A stretch of DNA of 64,000 bases from Sphingomonas sp. S-NIH.Pt15_0812 (GTDB lineage: Bacteria > Pseudomonadota > Alphaproteobacteria > Sphingomonadales > Sphingomonadaceae). Under the pieces are notes generated by a model, which was not told the origin of the DNA, did not search any database, and saw nothing but the letters and a program-made list of their open reading frames with translations. This document shows positions 39,542 to 48,259 of this stretch, piece by piece (within the stretch, counting starts at the first letter, position 1; each line of letters begins with the position of its first letter). The position numbers and the translations under genes were made by a program. The stretch spans positions 49,054 to 113,053 of the forward strand of contig NZ_QLJH01000013.1 in the NCBI RefSeq assembly GCF_003951315.1. Reading direction: 5' to 3'.

Positions 39542-40378
39542 ATGTCGAGCAAGAGTTTTATGGTGGGGGCCGTATTATCTCTTTCGTTGGCACTGGTGGG
39601 TCAGCCTGCGTCTGCGGCAATCGTGGCCGGCTTCAACAGCCAGACCTTGGTGCGCAATGACGATGGTTCCACCGGTTCGGTAGCCTTGCCGTTCATGGTC
39701 AACTTCTTCGGAAGGACGTACAGCAATATCTTCGTCAATAATAATGGTAACCTTACATTCTCCGGGTCCCGTAGCGACTTCACGCCGGTCGGGCTCGGAA
39801 CGGGTTATTCCGGCACTGCGATCATCGCCCCCTTCTTCGCCGACGTCGACACGCGTGGCGCGGGCAGTGGCGTGACGGCCTATGGCACCGGCACCTATGA
39901 AGGACGGCAGGCGTTCGGCGCGACCTGGGACAAGGTCGGATATTATTCAGGGGCCACGGACAAGCTGAACAGCTTCCAGGCCATTCTGGTCAATCGTAGT
40001 GACGTGGCGACCGGAGATTTCGACATCTTCTTCCGTTATGGCTCGATCCAGTGGGAGACCGGCGGCGGCAGCGGCGGCAGCGGCGGCAGCGGCGGCCGGG
40101 GCGGCCACTCCGCCTCCATGGGATTCAATGCGGGCACGGGTAACGCACCCGGCACCTATTACGCAGCGCCGGGATCGCTGCAGAACGGGGCGCTGATCGA
40201 CGGCGGTGCCAATGCGCTGAAGGACCGTGAGTTCAAGTTCGAGGTGCGCGGCGGCGTCGCGGAGCCGGTGACGATCGTGCCGGAGCCGGCCGGCTGGGGC
40301 ATGTTGATCCTGGGCTTCGGGGCGGTCGCGATGGTCGCGCGGCGGCGGCCGAGTCCGCACACGATGATCAGCGCCTGA
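39542..40378 (+). CDS. Secreted NIDO-like protein with PEPxxW-CTERM sorting signal
   Basis: 278 residues. A signal peptide ends near PASAA (25). Residues ~30-230 resemble a nidogen-like extracellular domain (SNIFVNNNGNLTFSG, TAIIAPFFADVDTRGAG, FDIFFRYGSIQWE), interrupted by a Gly-Ser linker of GGS units around 175-188. The C-terminus is a sorting signal: VPEPAGWG, a hydrophobic helix (MLILGFGAVAMVA), then RRRP. Such proteins are processed by an exosortase, not encoded here, and end up in the envelope or matrix. AGGGGG precedes the ATG. The first ~250 bases are less GC-rich than neighbouring genes, which may indicate acquisition. Confidence 0.85.
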   Translation: MSSKSFMVGAVLSLSLALVGQPASAAIVAGFNSQTLVRNDDGSTGSVALPFMVNFFGRTYSNIFVNNNGNLTFSGSRSDFTPVGLGTGYSGTAIIAPFFADVDTRGAGSGVTAYGTGTYEGRQAFGATWDKVGYYSGATDKLNSFQAILVNRSDVATGDFDIFFRYGSIQWETGGGSGGSGGSGGRGGHSASMGFNAGTGNAPGTYYAAPGSLQNGALIDGGANALKDREFKFEVRGGVAEPVTIVPEPAGWGMLILGFGAVAMVARRRPSPHTMISA

Positions 40379-40417
40379 TCCCGCAGCGACCGCCAGCCCG
40401 ATCATGGTTGGCGGTCG

Positions 40418-40933
40418 TCATTTCAACACCATCGGCAGGCCGGCGACGACCAGTTCGACCCGGTCGGCGGCGGCGGCGACGCGCTGGTTGACGATGCCCG
40501 CCAGATCGCGGAACCGGCGCGCCAGCGCATTGTCGGGGACGATGCCCCAGCCGACCTCGTTCGACACCAGCACCACGCGCCCATGGACCGAGGCCAGCGC
40601 GGCGCACAGCGCGTCCAGCGCCGGGTCGAGCGGCCGGTCGGCGAGCAGCAGGTTGGAGGTCCAGAGCGTCAGGCAATCGACCAAGAGCAGCCCGTCCGGC
40701 GCATCGGCCCGGGCGATCGCGGCGGCGAGATCGACCGGCGCCTCCACCGTCTGCCAGCGTCCGTCGCGATCGGCGCGGTGCCGGTCGATCCGGTCGCGCA
40801 TCTCCGCGTCGAAGGCCTGGGCGGTGGCGATGAAGACACGCCGCCCGGCGTCCGCCGCCTCGGCCAGCGCCTGCGCGCGCCGGCTCTTGCCCGATCGTGC
40901 GCCGCCCAGCACCAGGGTCACGCGCTCCGTCAT
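40418..40933 (-). CDS. cobU: Adenosylcobinamide kinase / adenosylcobinamide-phosphate guanylyltransferase
   Basis: 171 residues. The P-loop GGARSGKSRRAQALAE near 9-24, LLLVDCLTLWTSNLL as Walker B and VLVSNEVGWGIVP are CobU hallmarks. It phosphorylates adenosylcobinamide and attaches GMP during assembly or salvage of the cobalamin nucleotide loop. The start is ATG 40933; the longer frame adds 18 unsupported residues. No other cob gene or cobalamin riboswitch is seen in the window, so the pathway is split elsewhere. Confidence 0.93.
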   Translation of the reverse strand: MTERVTLVLGGARSGKSRRAQALAEAADAGRRVFIATAQAFDAEMRDRIDRHRADRDGRWQTVEAPVDLAAAIARADAPDGLLLVDCLTLWTSNLLLADRPLDPALDALCAALASVHGRVVLVSNEVGWGIVPDNALARRFRDLAGIVNQRVAAAADRVELVVAGLPMVLK

Positions 40934-41026
40934 CCCGCCATTCCCGTCTCTGCCCTGCCTTCTACAAAGCCTCGCCTTGGCCGTCATGGCCCGCTAGACC
41001 GGGCGCGACAAGCGATGAGGGGGCAT

Positions 41027-43081
41027 ATGAACAAGCATTGGCCATGGATCATCCTGGGACTGGTCGGTGCGGCCTGCCTGGCGGTGGTGGCATCCGCCCG
41101 GGGCGAGCCGATCAACGCATTGTGGATCGTCGCGGCGGCCCTGTCGGTCTATCTGATCGCCTATCGCTATTATGCCAAGTTCATCGCCGGCCGCGTGTTC
41201 GGCATCAATCCGGCGCGCGCGACTCCGGCGGTGCGCCGCGCCGACGGGCTGGATTATGTCGCGACCGACCGTCGCGTGCTGTTCGGCCATCATTTTGCGG
41301 CGATCGCGGGGGCGGGGCCGCTGGTCGGGCCGGTGTTGGCGGCGCAGATGGGCTATCTGCCTGGCACCTTATGGATCCTGGCGGGCGTGGTGCTGGCCGG
41401 TGCGGTGCAGGATTTCGCCGTGCTATTCATCTCGATGCGCCGCGACGGCCGGTCGCTGGGCGAACTGATCCGCATGGAGATGGGCGCGGTGGCCGGCACG
41501 ATCGCGCTGACCGGCGCGTTCATGATCATGGTCATCATCCTGGCGGTGCTGGCGCTGATCGTGGTGCGCGCGTTGGCCGAAAGCCCCTGGGGCATGGTGA
41601 CGGTGGCGGCGACGGTGCCGCTGGCGATGCTGATGGGCGCCTATACCCGCTGGGTCCGCCCCGGCGCGATCGGCGAGGTGTCGCTGCTCGGCTTTGTCGG
41701 GCTGATCGGCGCGATCTTCGCCGGGCAATGGGTGTCGCTGCATCCCGTGCTGGCACCGATGTTCACCTTCACGCCGGTGCAGCTCTGCGCGATCCTGATC
41801 GTCTATGGCGCGGTCGCCTCGGTGCTGCCGGTCTGGCTGCTGCTGGCCCCGCGCGACTATCTGTCGACCTTCCTGAAGATCGGCGCGATCGCCGCATTGG
41901 CGATCGGCATCGTGATCATGGCCCCGCCGCTCCGGATGCCGGCGCTGACCGCCTTCGCCGCGAACGGCGCGGGGCCGGTCTGGGCCGGGCCGCTCTTCCC
42001 CTTCCTGTTCATCACCATCGCCTGCGGCGCGGTGTCGGGCTTCCACGCGCTGATCGCCAGCGGCACCACGCCCAAGCTGATCGCGAGCGAGGCGGACGCG
42101 CCGTTCATCGGCTATGGCGCGATGCTGATGGAAAGCGCGGTGGCGATCATGGCGCTGGTCGCGGCGTCGATCCTCGACCCCGGTGTCTATTTCGCGATGA
42201 ACGCGCCGGCCGCGCTGCTCGGCACCGATCCCGCCAGTGCGGCGGCGGCGGTGACCGCGATGGGCTATCCGGTCTCCGCCGCGACGCTGGCGCAGACCGC
42301 GCGCGACGTGGGCGAGGCGACGATCATCAGCCGCACCGGCGGCGCGCCGACGCTGGCGGTGGCGATGGCGGAGATCTTCAGCCACGCGGTCGGCGGCGCG
42401 GCGATGAAGGCCTTCTGGTATCACTTCGCCATCCTGTTCGAGGCGCTGTTCATCCTGACCGCGGTCGATGCCGGCACCCGCGCCGGCCGCTTCATGCTCC
42501 AGGACCTGATCGGCCTGGCCAGCCCGCGCTTCCGGGAGGGGAAGGGCGCGTCCGGGCTGGTCGCGACCGCCTTGTGCGTCGCGGCCTGGGGCTTCTTCCT
42601 CTATCAGGGCGTCACCGATCCGCTGGGCGGGGTGAACACGCTCTGGCCGCTGTTCGGCATCTCCAACCAGATGCTGGCGGCGGTCGCGCTGATGCTGGCG
42701 ACGGTCGTGCTGTTCCGCATGAAGCGCGAGCGGTTCGCCTGGGTGACGATGGTGCCGGCGGCCTGGCTGCTGCTGTGCACCGGCACCGCCGGGCTGATGA
42801 AGCTGTTCCACCCCGATCCGAAGATCGGCTTCCTCGCCCACGCCGCGCGCTTCGCGGCGGCGGCGGCGCGGGGCGAGGTGCTGGCGCCCGCCAAGTCGCT
42901 CCAGGACATGCAGCGGATCGTGATGAACGACCGGATCGATGCCGGGCTGTGCGCGCTGTTCCTGGCGGTGGTGGCGGCGATCCTGGTCTTCGCGGTCCGC
43001 ACCTGCCTTGCCGCCCGCGCGCTGCCCCGGCCGAGCGCGACCGAAGTGCCGCCGGCGATGACGCTGGCGGCGGCGGAATGA
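41027..43081 (+). CDS. cstA: Carbon starvation protein CstA (peptide/pyruvate transporter)
   Basis: 684 residues with at least 14 hydrophobic segments. RVLFGHHFAAIAGAGPLVGP, GTLWILAGVVLAGAVQDF and CGAVSGFHALIASGTTPK are CstA family blocks. The protein imports pyruvate or peptides under carbon limitation in enterobacteria. GAGGGGG lies just before ATG 41027. Its stop overlaps the ybdD-like start (ATGA), the standard cstA-ybdD pairing. Confidence 0.94.
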   Translation: MNKHWPWIILGLVGAACLAVVASARGEPINALWIVAAALSVYLIAYRYYAKFIAGRVFGINPARATPAVRRADGLDYVATDRRVLFGHHFAAIAGAGPLVGPVLAAQMGYLPGTLWILAGVVLAGAVQDFAVLFISMRRDGRSLGELIRMEMGAVAGTIALTGAFMIMVIILAVLALIVVRALAESPWGMVTVAATVPLAMLMGAYTRWVRPGAIGEVSLLGFVGLIGAIFAGQWVSLHPVLAPMFTFTPVQLCAILIVYGAVASVLPVWLLLAPRDYLSTFLKIGAIAALAIGIVIMAPPLRMPALTAFAANGAGPVWAGPLFPFLFITIACGAVSGFHALIASGTTPKLIASEADAPFIGYGAMLMESAVAIMALVAASILDPGVYFAMNAPAALLGTDPASAAAAVTAMGYPVSAATLAQTARDVGEATIISRTGGAPTLAVAMAEIFSHAVGGAAMKAFWYHFAILFEALFILTAVDAGTRAGRFMLQDLIGLASPRFREGKGASGLVATALCVAAWGFFLYQGVTDPLGGVNTLWPLFGISNQMLAAVALMLATVVLFRMKRERFAWVTMVPAAWLLLCTGTAGLMKLFHPDPKIGFLAHAARFAAAAARGEVLAPAKSLQDMQRIVMNDRIDAGLCALFLAVVAAILVFAVRTCLAARALPRPSATEVPPAMTLAAAE

Positions 43082-43260
43082 AGCGGGTGTTCGCCCGGCT
43101 GGCGCAGATGGCGCGGCTGATGGTCGGGATGCCCGATTACGACGCCTATTGCCGGCACATGGCGGCGCATCATCCCGATCGCCCGCCGATGACCCGCGCC
43201 GCCTTCTTCCGCGACCGGCAGCAGGCGCGTTACGGCAGCGGCGGCGGGCGCTGCTGCTGA
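43078..43260 (+). CDS. YbdD/YjiX family small protein, CstA partner
   Basis: 60 residues: MVGMPDYDAYCRHMAAHHPD, then TRAAFFRDRQQARYG and a C-terminal ...GRCC. The core and the terminal CC pair match E. coli YbdD. These proteins are needed for CstA-type transport activity. The ATG overlaps the cstA stop. The last 31 bases overlap the convergent DsbA-like gene. Confidence 0.9.
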   Translation: MKRVFARLAQMARLMVGMPDYDAYCRHMAAHHPDRPPMTRAAFFRDRQQARYGSGGGRCC

Positions 43261-43895
43261 GCCGATCGCGCCTGGTCGAAGATGCGGGCGAAGCCGTCCG
43301 CATCCATCGCGCCGGTGACGATCAGCGGGCCGACCAGATAGGCGGGGGTGCCTTGCAGCCCCAGCGTCGCGGCGGCGCGGGCATTGGTGTCGAGCCGGGC
43401 GTCGATCGCCAGGCGCTGTCGCTCCAGGTCGTCGCGCAACCGATTCCAGTCGCCGCCCGCGGCCGTGACGGCGTCGCGCAACACGGCGTCGGTCAATGCG
43501 CGGGGCTCCGCCATCAGCGTGCGGTGGACGGCCGGATAGAGCGATCCCGATGCCAGGGCGACCCGCGCCGCGCGGCGTGAGATGTCGCCGAAGATCGGCC
43601 AGTCGCGATAGACCAGCCGGACCCGGCCATCGGCCGCGACCGCCCGGTGCATCGCCGGATCGGCGCGCCGACAGGCGGGGCAGCGATAGTCGGTGAAGAC
43701 CTGCATCACCAGGTCGGCGCTCGCCGGGCCGATGGACGGGGCGGCACGGTCCGCCAGGATCGCCCGCATCGCCGGATCGTCGCCGGCCTGCCGCGCCTCG
43801 TCGGGCGGGCGGGCGATCAGCTTCCCCACGGTCCAGCCGCCCGCGACCATCCCGATGAGCAGCATCAGGTCGCGGCGGGCGATCACGCCGGGCAC
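43230..43895 (-). CDS. DsbA-like thioredoxin-fold protein
   Basis: 221 residues. An N-terminal hydrophobic segment (LMLLIGMVAGGWTVG, 10-24) acts as signal or anchor. VFTDYRCPACRRADP contains the redox pair Cys72-Pro-Ala-Cys75, and GTPAYLVG the cis-Pro loop. It belongs to the DsbA/DsbG-Com1 group that oxidises or isomerises disulfides in the periplasm. Its 3' end overlaps that of the ybdD-like gene by 31 bases. No DsbB partner is visible. The 150 bases upstream hold nothing recognisable. Confidence 0.88.
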   Translation of the reverse strand: MPGVIARRDLMLLIGMVAGGWTVGKLIARPPDEARQAGDDPAMRAILADRAAPSIGPASADLVMQVFTDYRCPACRRADPAMHRAVAADGRVRLVYRDWPIFGDISRRAARVALASGSLYPAVHRTLMAEPRALTDAVLRDAVTAAGGDWNRLRDDLERQRLAIDARLDTNARAAATLGLQGTPAYLVGPLIVTGAMDADGFARIFDQARSAQQQRPPPLP

Positions 43896-44045
43896 GGCGT
43901 TGCCATGGTCGATGGAAGGGCGATGGAAGACCGGTTCGCGCAGCGGCGCGGAGCAGGTAGAGGCTGTCTCGGTCCCGGCGGTCGTCTCGCGCCTCCGCGT
44001 GCAGAGATCGGCTCCGTCATCCGCCCGGCAGGACGCGGTCCACCC

Positions 44046-45287
44046 TCATTCGTCGATCCCGAAATTCAGGCCCCGCGAGACGCTGGGGTCGACGACGGCG
44101 AGCAGCAGATAGGCGCCGAACTGCTTGGCGCGCTGCCACCAGCCGGTCGCGGCCTTATACCCGTCCAGCGTGACCTCGTTCGACTCGGCGATCTCGCCAT
44201 CGACATAGGTGCGGACATGGTCGGCAAAGGCGCGGTCCTCGATCCGCAGCATCAGCTCCAGGTTGATGAACAGGCTGCGCATGTCGAAATTGGCCGAGCC
44301 GATATGGACGGCGTCGTCGATCACATAGAGTTTGGTGTGCAGCTTGGTCGGCGCATATTCGAACAGTTGCACGCCGCGGCGGAGCAGACCGGCATAGGAG
44401 AAGCGCGCCGCCGCGATCGTGGCGTTGTTGTCGGACCGGGCGGCGGTGACGACGCGGACGCGGTGGCTGTCGCGGCCGGCACGCTCGATCCGGCGCAGCA
44501 GCAGCGGGCTGGGCAGGAAATAGCCGGCGATCATGTCGATGCACCGCCCCCGCGCCATGTCGTCGCGCACCGTCCGCGCCCAGGGGGACAATTTGCGCGT
44601 CGGCCCGCCGATCAGCCAGCGCAGCGCGCCCTGCGTCTCGCTATAGCGCGCCAGGATCTTGTTGAGCGGGCGGACGCGCAGCTTGGGGTGCTCGGTCGCC
44701 TGGTGCAGCGCGTCGAAATAGTCGCCCATCCGCGCCGCCGCCGGTCCCTCGACCAGCAGGCCCAGGTCGCGCCAAGCCTGTTCGGCGACGGTGCCAAAAT
44801 AATCATCCTCGACATTGAAGCCGCCGATGATGATCCGCGCCTGCTCTGGTGTCTCCGCATCGGCGAGCGCCAGCTTCTGGTGGTTGCGCAGCAAGTAGCG
44901 CCGACCGAAGCGCGGCGCGAAGCGGCAGAGGTCGATCCCCGCCTCGCTGAGCGGGGTGAAGAAGTCGTCGGGCGTGTCGTCACTGCCGAACCCGTCGATC
45001 AGCAAGGCGACCGAAACCCCGCGTCGGGCCGCGGCGATCAGCGCGTCGTTCACCCGCCGCCCCGCGCCGTCATCGGCATAGATATAATAGAGGACGCGCA
45101 AGGAGCGGCGCGCCGAGTCGATCAGCTCGACCAGCGCGTCCAGCCGGCGCGGGCCGGTGTCGAGCAGGGTCAGGCGGTTGCCGTCGACGGTGAAGACCGG
45201 TTGTTCGGGCCGCGCCGTGGGTGGCGTCACCGGGATGCAAGCGGCGGCGCGCGGGCGATCGGCCGATGGGGCGATGGCGAGCGTCAT
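44046..45287 (-). CDS. Phospholipase D family protein (cardiolipin synthase-like)
   Basis: 413 residues with two HKD half-sites: RNHQKLALAD near 134-143 and LHTKLYVIDD near 315-324, each followed by the conserved Gly-x-x-Asn (GGFN; GSANFD). Two PLDc domains without N-terminal TM helices resemble ClsB/ClsC-type cardiolipin synthases, which join phosphatidylglycerol or phosphatidylethanolamine headgroups. It could equally be another phosphatidyltransferase. It is monocistronic and divergent from rpoZ. Confidence 0.9.
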   Translation of the reverse strand: MTLAIAPSADRPRAAACIPVTPPTARPEQPVFTVDGNRLTLLDTGPRRLDALVELIDSARRSLRVLYYIYADDGAGRRVNDALIAAARRGVSVALLIDGFGSDDTPDDFFTPLSEAGIDLCRFAPRFGRRYLLRNHQKLALADAETPEQARIIIGGFNVEDDYFGTVAEQAWRDLGLLVEGPAAARMGDYFDALHQATEHPKLRVRPLNKILARYSETQGALRWLIGGPTRKLSPWARTVRDDMARGRCIDMIAGYFLPSPLLLRRIERAGRDSHRVRVVTAARSDNNATIAAARFSYAGLLRRGVQLFEYAPTKLHTKLYVIDDAVHIGSANFDMRSLFINLELMLRIEDRAFADHVRTYVDGEIAESNEVTLDGYKAATGWWQRAKQFGAYLLLAVVDPSVSRGLNFGIDE

Positions 45288-45436
45288 GATGATGCTCTAC
45301 GCATCAGCGCCCCGGTCGATCCGGGACCGTCATGATTTCGGGCGCCCGGCCGTGGGCGGCGGTTTACCTTGACTTTCCGGCGGCCGGCGGATAGCCGCTC
45401 ACGCTTCTCCTGATTCCGGTTTCCGAAGGACACGGC

Positions 45437-45781
45437 ATGGCACGCGTCACCGTCGAGGATTGCGTCGACAAGATTCCCAACCGTTTCGATCTGGTGCTGT
45501 TCGCCGCCCAGCGCGCGCGGCAGATTTCGGGCGGCGCGGAGCTGACGCTCGACCGCGATCGCGACAAGAACCCGGTCGTCGCGCTGCGCGAGATCGCCGA
45601 GGAAACGGTCCATCCCGACAATCTCGAAGAGTCGGTGGTCAACAGCCTGCAGAAGGTGCGGATCGACGACGAGGACGAAGCGGACGAGATCGGCAGCCTG
45701 GCCGCATCGGCGGAGGCGCTGCGCCTCACCGCCGCCGCGCCGCCGCGCAACCAGAATCTGGGCGCCGATTACGACGGCTGA
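45437..45781 (+). CDS. rpoZ: DNA-directed RNA polymerase omega subunit
   Basis: 114 residues. [20 protein letters not shown] and [12 protein letters not shown] are the standard omega start, followed by [14 protein letters not shown]; the C-terminal ~40 residues are an acidic, variable tail. Omega aids assembly and stability of RNA polymerase and forms part of a ppGpp site. GAAGGA lies 6 bases before the ATG. A terminator follows. Confidence 0.96.
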   Translation: MARVTVEDCVDKIPNRFDLVLFAAQRARQISGGAELTLDRDRDKNPVVALREIAEETVHPDNLEESVVNSLQKVRIDDEDEADEIGSLAASAEALRLTAAAPPRNQNLGADYDG

Positions 45782-45808
45782 TCGCCGGACCTAGGCTTCT
45801 CAGCAGAC

Positions 45809-45842
45809 AAGGGGCTGCGACGGCGACGTCGCGGCCCTTTTT
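45809..45842 (+). terminator. Rho-independent terminator after rpoZ
   Basis: AAGGGGCTGCGACG pairs with CGTCGCGGCCCTT around a short GCGA loop, with a mismatch near the base, and is followed by a T run (CCCTTTTT). It begins 27 bases after the rpoZ stop. Confidence 0.78.
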
Positions 45843-45944
45843 CGTTGGTCGAACAGATCGTCGGAAAGCCGCGACATCCTCTCGCGACGGCGAAATCCAT
45901 CGTGCCATCCCGGCGGAGGCAAAGTGTCCTTGCCCGTCGTTGTC

Positions 45945-46021
45945 GTGCTTCTGCGGACGTGGAAGACCATCCATAAAGCGTCGCCTTGCTGGGCTCCAGG
46001 GTCCTGCCTTCGCAGGAGCAC
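45945..46021. repeat. Sphingomonad-type intergenic repeat, copy A (degenerate)
   Basis: The unit ends in GGGCTCC then GTCCTGCCTTCGCAGGAGCA, a TCCTGC/GCAGGA hairpin; its left end (GTGCTTCTGCGGACG) is a decayed inverse of the right, with CCATAAAGCGTCGCC between. It matches the element at 53442-53526. It lies inside the 399-base gap 45782-46180, which also holds the rpoZ terminator and two repeat motifs ahead of the HTH gene, but no gene. Confidence 0.65.
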
Positions 46022-46086
46022 AAGCCTGTCCGGCCTGGTTGTCGGGCTCCTGCGACCTGGCCGCCGAGCCAGCCAATCACGGCCAC

Positions 46087-46109
46087 AAAGCGGTGACGTA
46101 AACCGCTTT
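46087..46109. repeat. Perfect 8-bp inverted repeat upstream of the HTH gene
   Basis: AAAGCGGT, 7 bases, ACCGCTTT, about 70 bases before the HTH gene start. It could be an operator or a short RNA hairpin. Confidence 0.55.
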
Positions 46110-46150
46110 TCCACCATTTCCGATGCGTCAGCGCGCGCACGCCATTGCAC

Positions 46151-46170
46151 TTGGCCAGCATTGGCCGGCA
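46151..46170 (+). promoter_or_regulatory. Tandem 10-bp repeat immediately before the HTH gene
   Basis: TTGGCCAGCA and TTGGCCGGCA stand head to tail (9 of 10 identical) and are followed by a third TTG, ending 10 bases before ATG 46181. The position suggests an operator, perhaps for autoregulation by the HTH protein. No Shine-Dalgarno sequence is evident at this start. Confidence 0.5.
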
Positions 46171-46180
46171 TTGATCCGTT

Positions 46181-46738
46181 ATGGATGCTGATCGATTCGC
46201 GCGGCTTGCCCCGAGACATCGCGAATGTCTGCGACTGGTGCGCCAGCTCAAAAGCTCGAAGCAGATCGCGGCAGAGCTCGGCATCGCGCCGGGCACCGTC
46301 GACGGCTATCTGACCGAAGCGGCGGAGATCATCGGCGTGCGCGGCCGCGCCGCCGCCGCCAATGCCCTGGCCGAGCATGAATCCGCCCTGCCCCAGGGCG
46401 ACATGCTGGCCGTTCCGCCCCGCAATCCACCCCCTGAAAATCCGGGGGTGGAAACCGCCGGGGTAGTGGAAGCCCCGGTTTCCCTCGCATTTCCGGTTTC
46501 GCCGGACAGGGCGGACCCCGTCGCTCCAGCGCCATCCCCGACCGGGGCGGCGCCGGTATCGGGGTTCCGCCTGCCGCTCCGGCGACAGGGGGAAGTCGGC
46601 AATGACCTGAGCATGGGCCAGCGCCTCCTGTGGATACCGGCTCTGGCCCTCGCCTCGGTGGTGGGGTTCGGCACGCTGGTGACCGCACTCGAAACGCTGA
46701 CCGGGCTACTCGGACGAGTCTGGAAGCTACCCACATAG
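46181..46738 (+). CDS. LuxR-type HTH protein with C-terminal membrane helix
   Basis: 185 residues. Residues ~8-60 are a GerE/LuxR-type or sigma-region-4-type helix-turn-helix (LAPRHRECLRLVRQLKSSKQ, then IAAELGIAPGTVDGYLTEA). A Pro-rich disordered linker (~75-135) leads to a hydrophobic helix near the C-terminus (LLWIPALALASVVGFGTLV). So it looks like a membrane-tethered DNA-binding protein, without a receiver or autoinducer domain. Target genes are unknown; the next three genes are the first candidates. Confidence 0.75.
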   Translation: MDADRFARLAPRHRECLRLVRQLKSSKQIAAELGIAPGTVDGYLTEAAEIIGVRGRAAAANALAEHESALPQGDMLAVPPRNPPPENPGVETAGVVEAPVSLAFPVSPDRADPVAPAPSPTGAAPVSGFRLPLRRQGEVGNDLSMGQRLLWIPALALASVVGFGTLVTALETLTGLLGRVWKLPT

Positions 46739-46776
46739 TCCGGACAGGGGCGCTCCCTTTGGGGGCGGACGCATGG

Positions 46777-47160
46777 ATGACCCAGATGCTGCACACCATT
46801 CCGACCGAGGCCGTGGCGATGCCCGCCGCCGAGGAACTGGCCAATACGCTGCGCGCCTTCGAACAGGCGATCGACGACAGCTTCGCGCTGGGCGGCCGTC
46901 TCGCCACCTTGCTCCCCGCCGCCCGGACCGAGGCGCGTCTGTCCGCCGTGGTCGGGCAGGGCGTGTTCGACCGCGTCTGCCAGGCGCTGACCGCGATGGG
47001 CGAGGCGCGCGGCCATGCCGTCGCCAGCCACCGCCTGCTCGACAAGATCAACCAGCAGGTCGGCTACGTCGTCGCCTATGGCGACGAGCAGCCGAAGCCG
47101 GGCGACGACAATTACGGCCGCAGCAGCGCCAGCATCGTGTCCATCCGCGACGCGGCCTGA
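46777..47160 (+). CDS. Hypothetical protein (127 residues)
   Basis: I do not recognise this family. From ATG 46777 it encodes a mostly helical acidic protein without signal peptide or membrane segment: EELANTLRAFEQAIDDSF and DRVCQALTAMGEARGHAVAS could form paired helices, and the C-terminus is polar (GDDNYGRSSASIVSIRDAA). Composition resembles that of real genes here. It starts 38 bases after the HTH gene on the same strand. Confidence 0.6.
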   Translation: MTQMLHTIPTEAVAMPAAEELANTLRAFEQAIDDSFALGGRLATLLPAARTEARLSAVVGQGVFDRVCQALTAMGEARGHAVASHRLLDKINQQVGYVVAYGDEQPKPGDDNYGRSSASIVSIRDAA

Positions 47161-47199
47161 TTGCAACGCTGACGGCCGGTTCACCGGATCCACCCCACC

Positions 47200-47640
47200 A
47201 TGGCCCCGCACATCCTGATCTTCAACATCGTCCAGATCCTGGTGTGCGGCTATGCCTGGTGGCGGGGCGGCCAGCCCGAGCGGGTGGTCGCGCTGCTGCT
47301 GATGGCGGCGGGGTTGGGGACGCTGCTGATGCCGACCGTTCCGCGCGGGTTCGACCAGCTCCACTGGCGGATCCTGGCGATCGACGTGGCGCTGCTCGCG
47401 GCGCTGGGCGTGGTGGCGCTGCGGGCGGCGCGGTTCTGGCCGCTCTGGCTGGCGGCGATGCACCTGATCGCGATCGCGGTGCATTTCGCCAAGGCCTATC
47501 ACCCGTTCCTGCTGCCCTGGATCTATGCCGTCGCGGTCGGCCAGCTCGCCTATGCGATGCTCGCCCTGCTGCTGGTCGGCACGATCCGCCACCAGCGTCG
47601 CCGCCGCGCGGCGGGCGTCGACCCCGACTGGTCGGCCTGA
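47200..47640 (+). CDS. Small integral membrane protein of unknown function
   Basis: 146 residues with four or five hydrophobic segments: ILIFNIVQILVCGYAWW, VVALLLMAAGLGTLLM, LAIDVALLAALGVVALRAA, FWPLWLAAMHLIAIAVHF and IYAVAVGQLAYAMLALLLVG. The C-terminus is basic and cytosolic. I do not recognise the family. It lies 39 bases after the hypothetical gene and 19 before the winged-helix gene. Confidence 0.72.
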   Translation: MAPHILIFNIVQILVCGYAWWRGGQPERVVALLLMAAGLGTLLMPTVPRGFDQLHWRILAIDVALLAALGVVALRAARFWPLWLAAMHLIAIAVHFAKAYHPFLLPWIYAVAVGQLAYAMLALLLVGTIRHQRRRRAAGVDPDWSA

Positions 47641-47659
47641 CCAACAATCGAGACAGACC

Positions 47660-48178
47660 GTGAAGAATCCCATCCGCCTGGTCCGCTGGCCGGACTCCGA
47701 TCGTGCCCAATGGCAGGACTGGCTGCTCGCCGCGCAGGTCGCGGTCGGCCCCCGGACCGAGGCGCCCGTGCTGACCGCCGTCCCCGCCATGCCGGCCGAG
47801 CGCGTGCCCGTCGACGCCCTGCCCGAACTGCCCGCCCCGCCCGAGCAGCCCAGCTATGTGGAACGGGCCGTCGCGCTCTACGAGCAGCGCCGCCTGCGCC
47901 AGCGCCTGTTCGGCCATCCCGACGGACTGTTCCAGGAACCGGCCTGGGACATGCTGCTGCACCTGTTCATTCAGCAGGAGCGGGGCGACCGTGTGCCGAT
48001 CTCCAACCTGTCGAGCGCGTCCTGCGTGCCGCAGACCACGGCGCTGCGCTGGATCAAGGTGCTGGAACGCGAGGGGCTGGCCCGGTGCTGGCAGAGCAAG
48101 AGCGATGCCCGCGTCCGCTATGTCGAGCTGACGCCGCACGCCCAGGACATCATGCTGCGCTATCTGGACCAGATCTAG
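47660..48178 (+). CDS. MarR-like winged-helix protein
   Basis: 172 residues from GTG 47660. Residues ~1-75 are a variable leader; the rest is a winged helix: WDMLLHLFIQQERGDRVPIS, SSASCVPQTTALRWIKVLER (recognition helix), EGLARCWQSKSDARVRYVEL (wing). This layout is found in MarR-like regulators of sphingomonads. It probably binds DNA as a dimer; ligand and targets are unknown. Confidence 0.75.
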   Translation: MKNPIRLVRWPDSDRAQWQDWLLAAQVAVGPRTEAPVLTAVPAMPAERVPVDALPELPAPPEQPSYVERAVALYEQRRLRQRLFGHPDGLFQEPAWDMLLHLFIQQERGDRVPISNLSSASCVPQTTALRWIKVLEREGLARCWQSKSDARVRYVELTPHAQDIMLRYLDQI

Positions 48179-48259
48179 GGCGGGGCGAGCGTCGGTTTCA
48201 CGCGAAGCCCCAAAGCCGCGCGGCCTTGCCGTGCCCGGCGGGGCGGGGCAGGGGGCGGC

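Noticed and set aside
45369..45397. TTGACT upstream of rpoZ as a promoter
   Set aside because: The -35 is good but the sequence at 17 bases (TAGCCG) is too weak to call.
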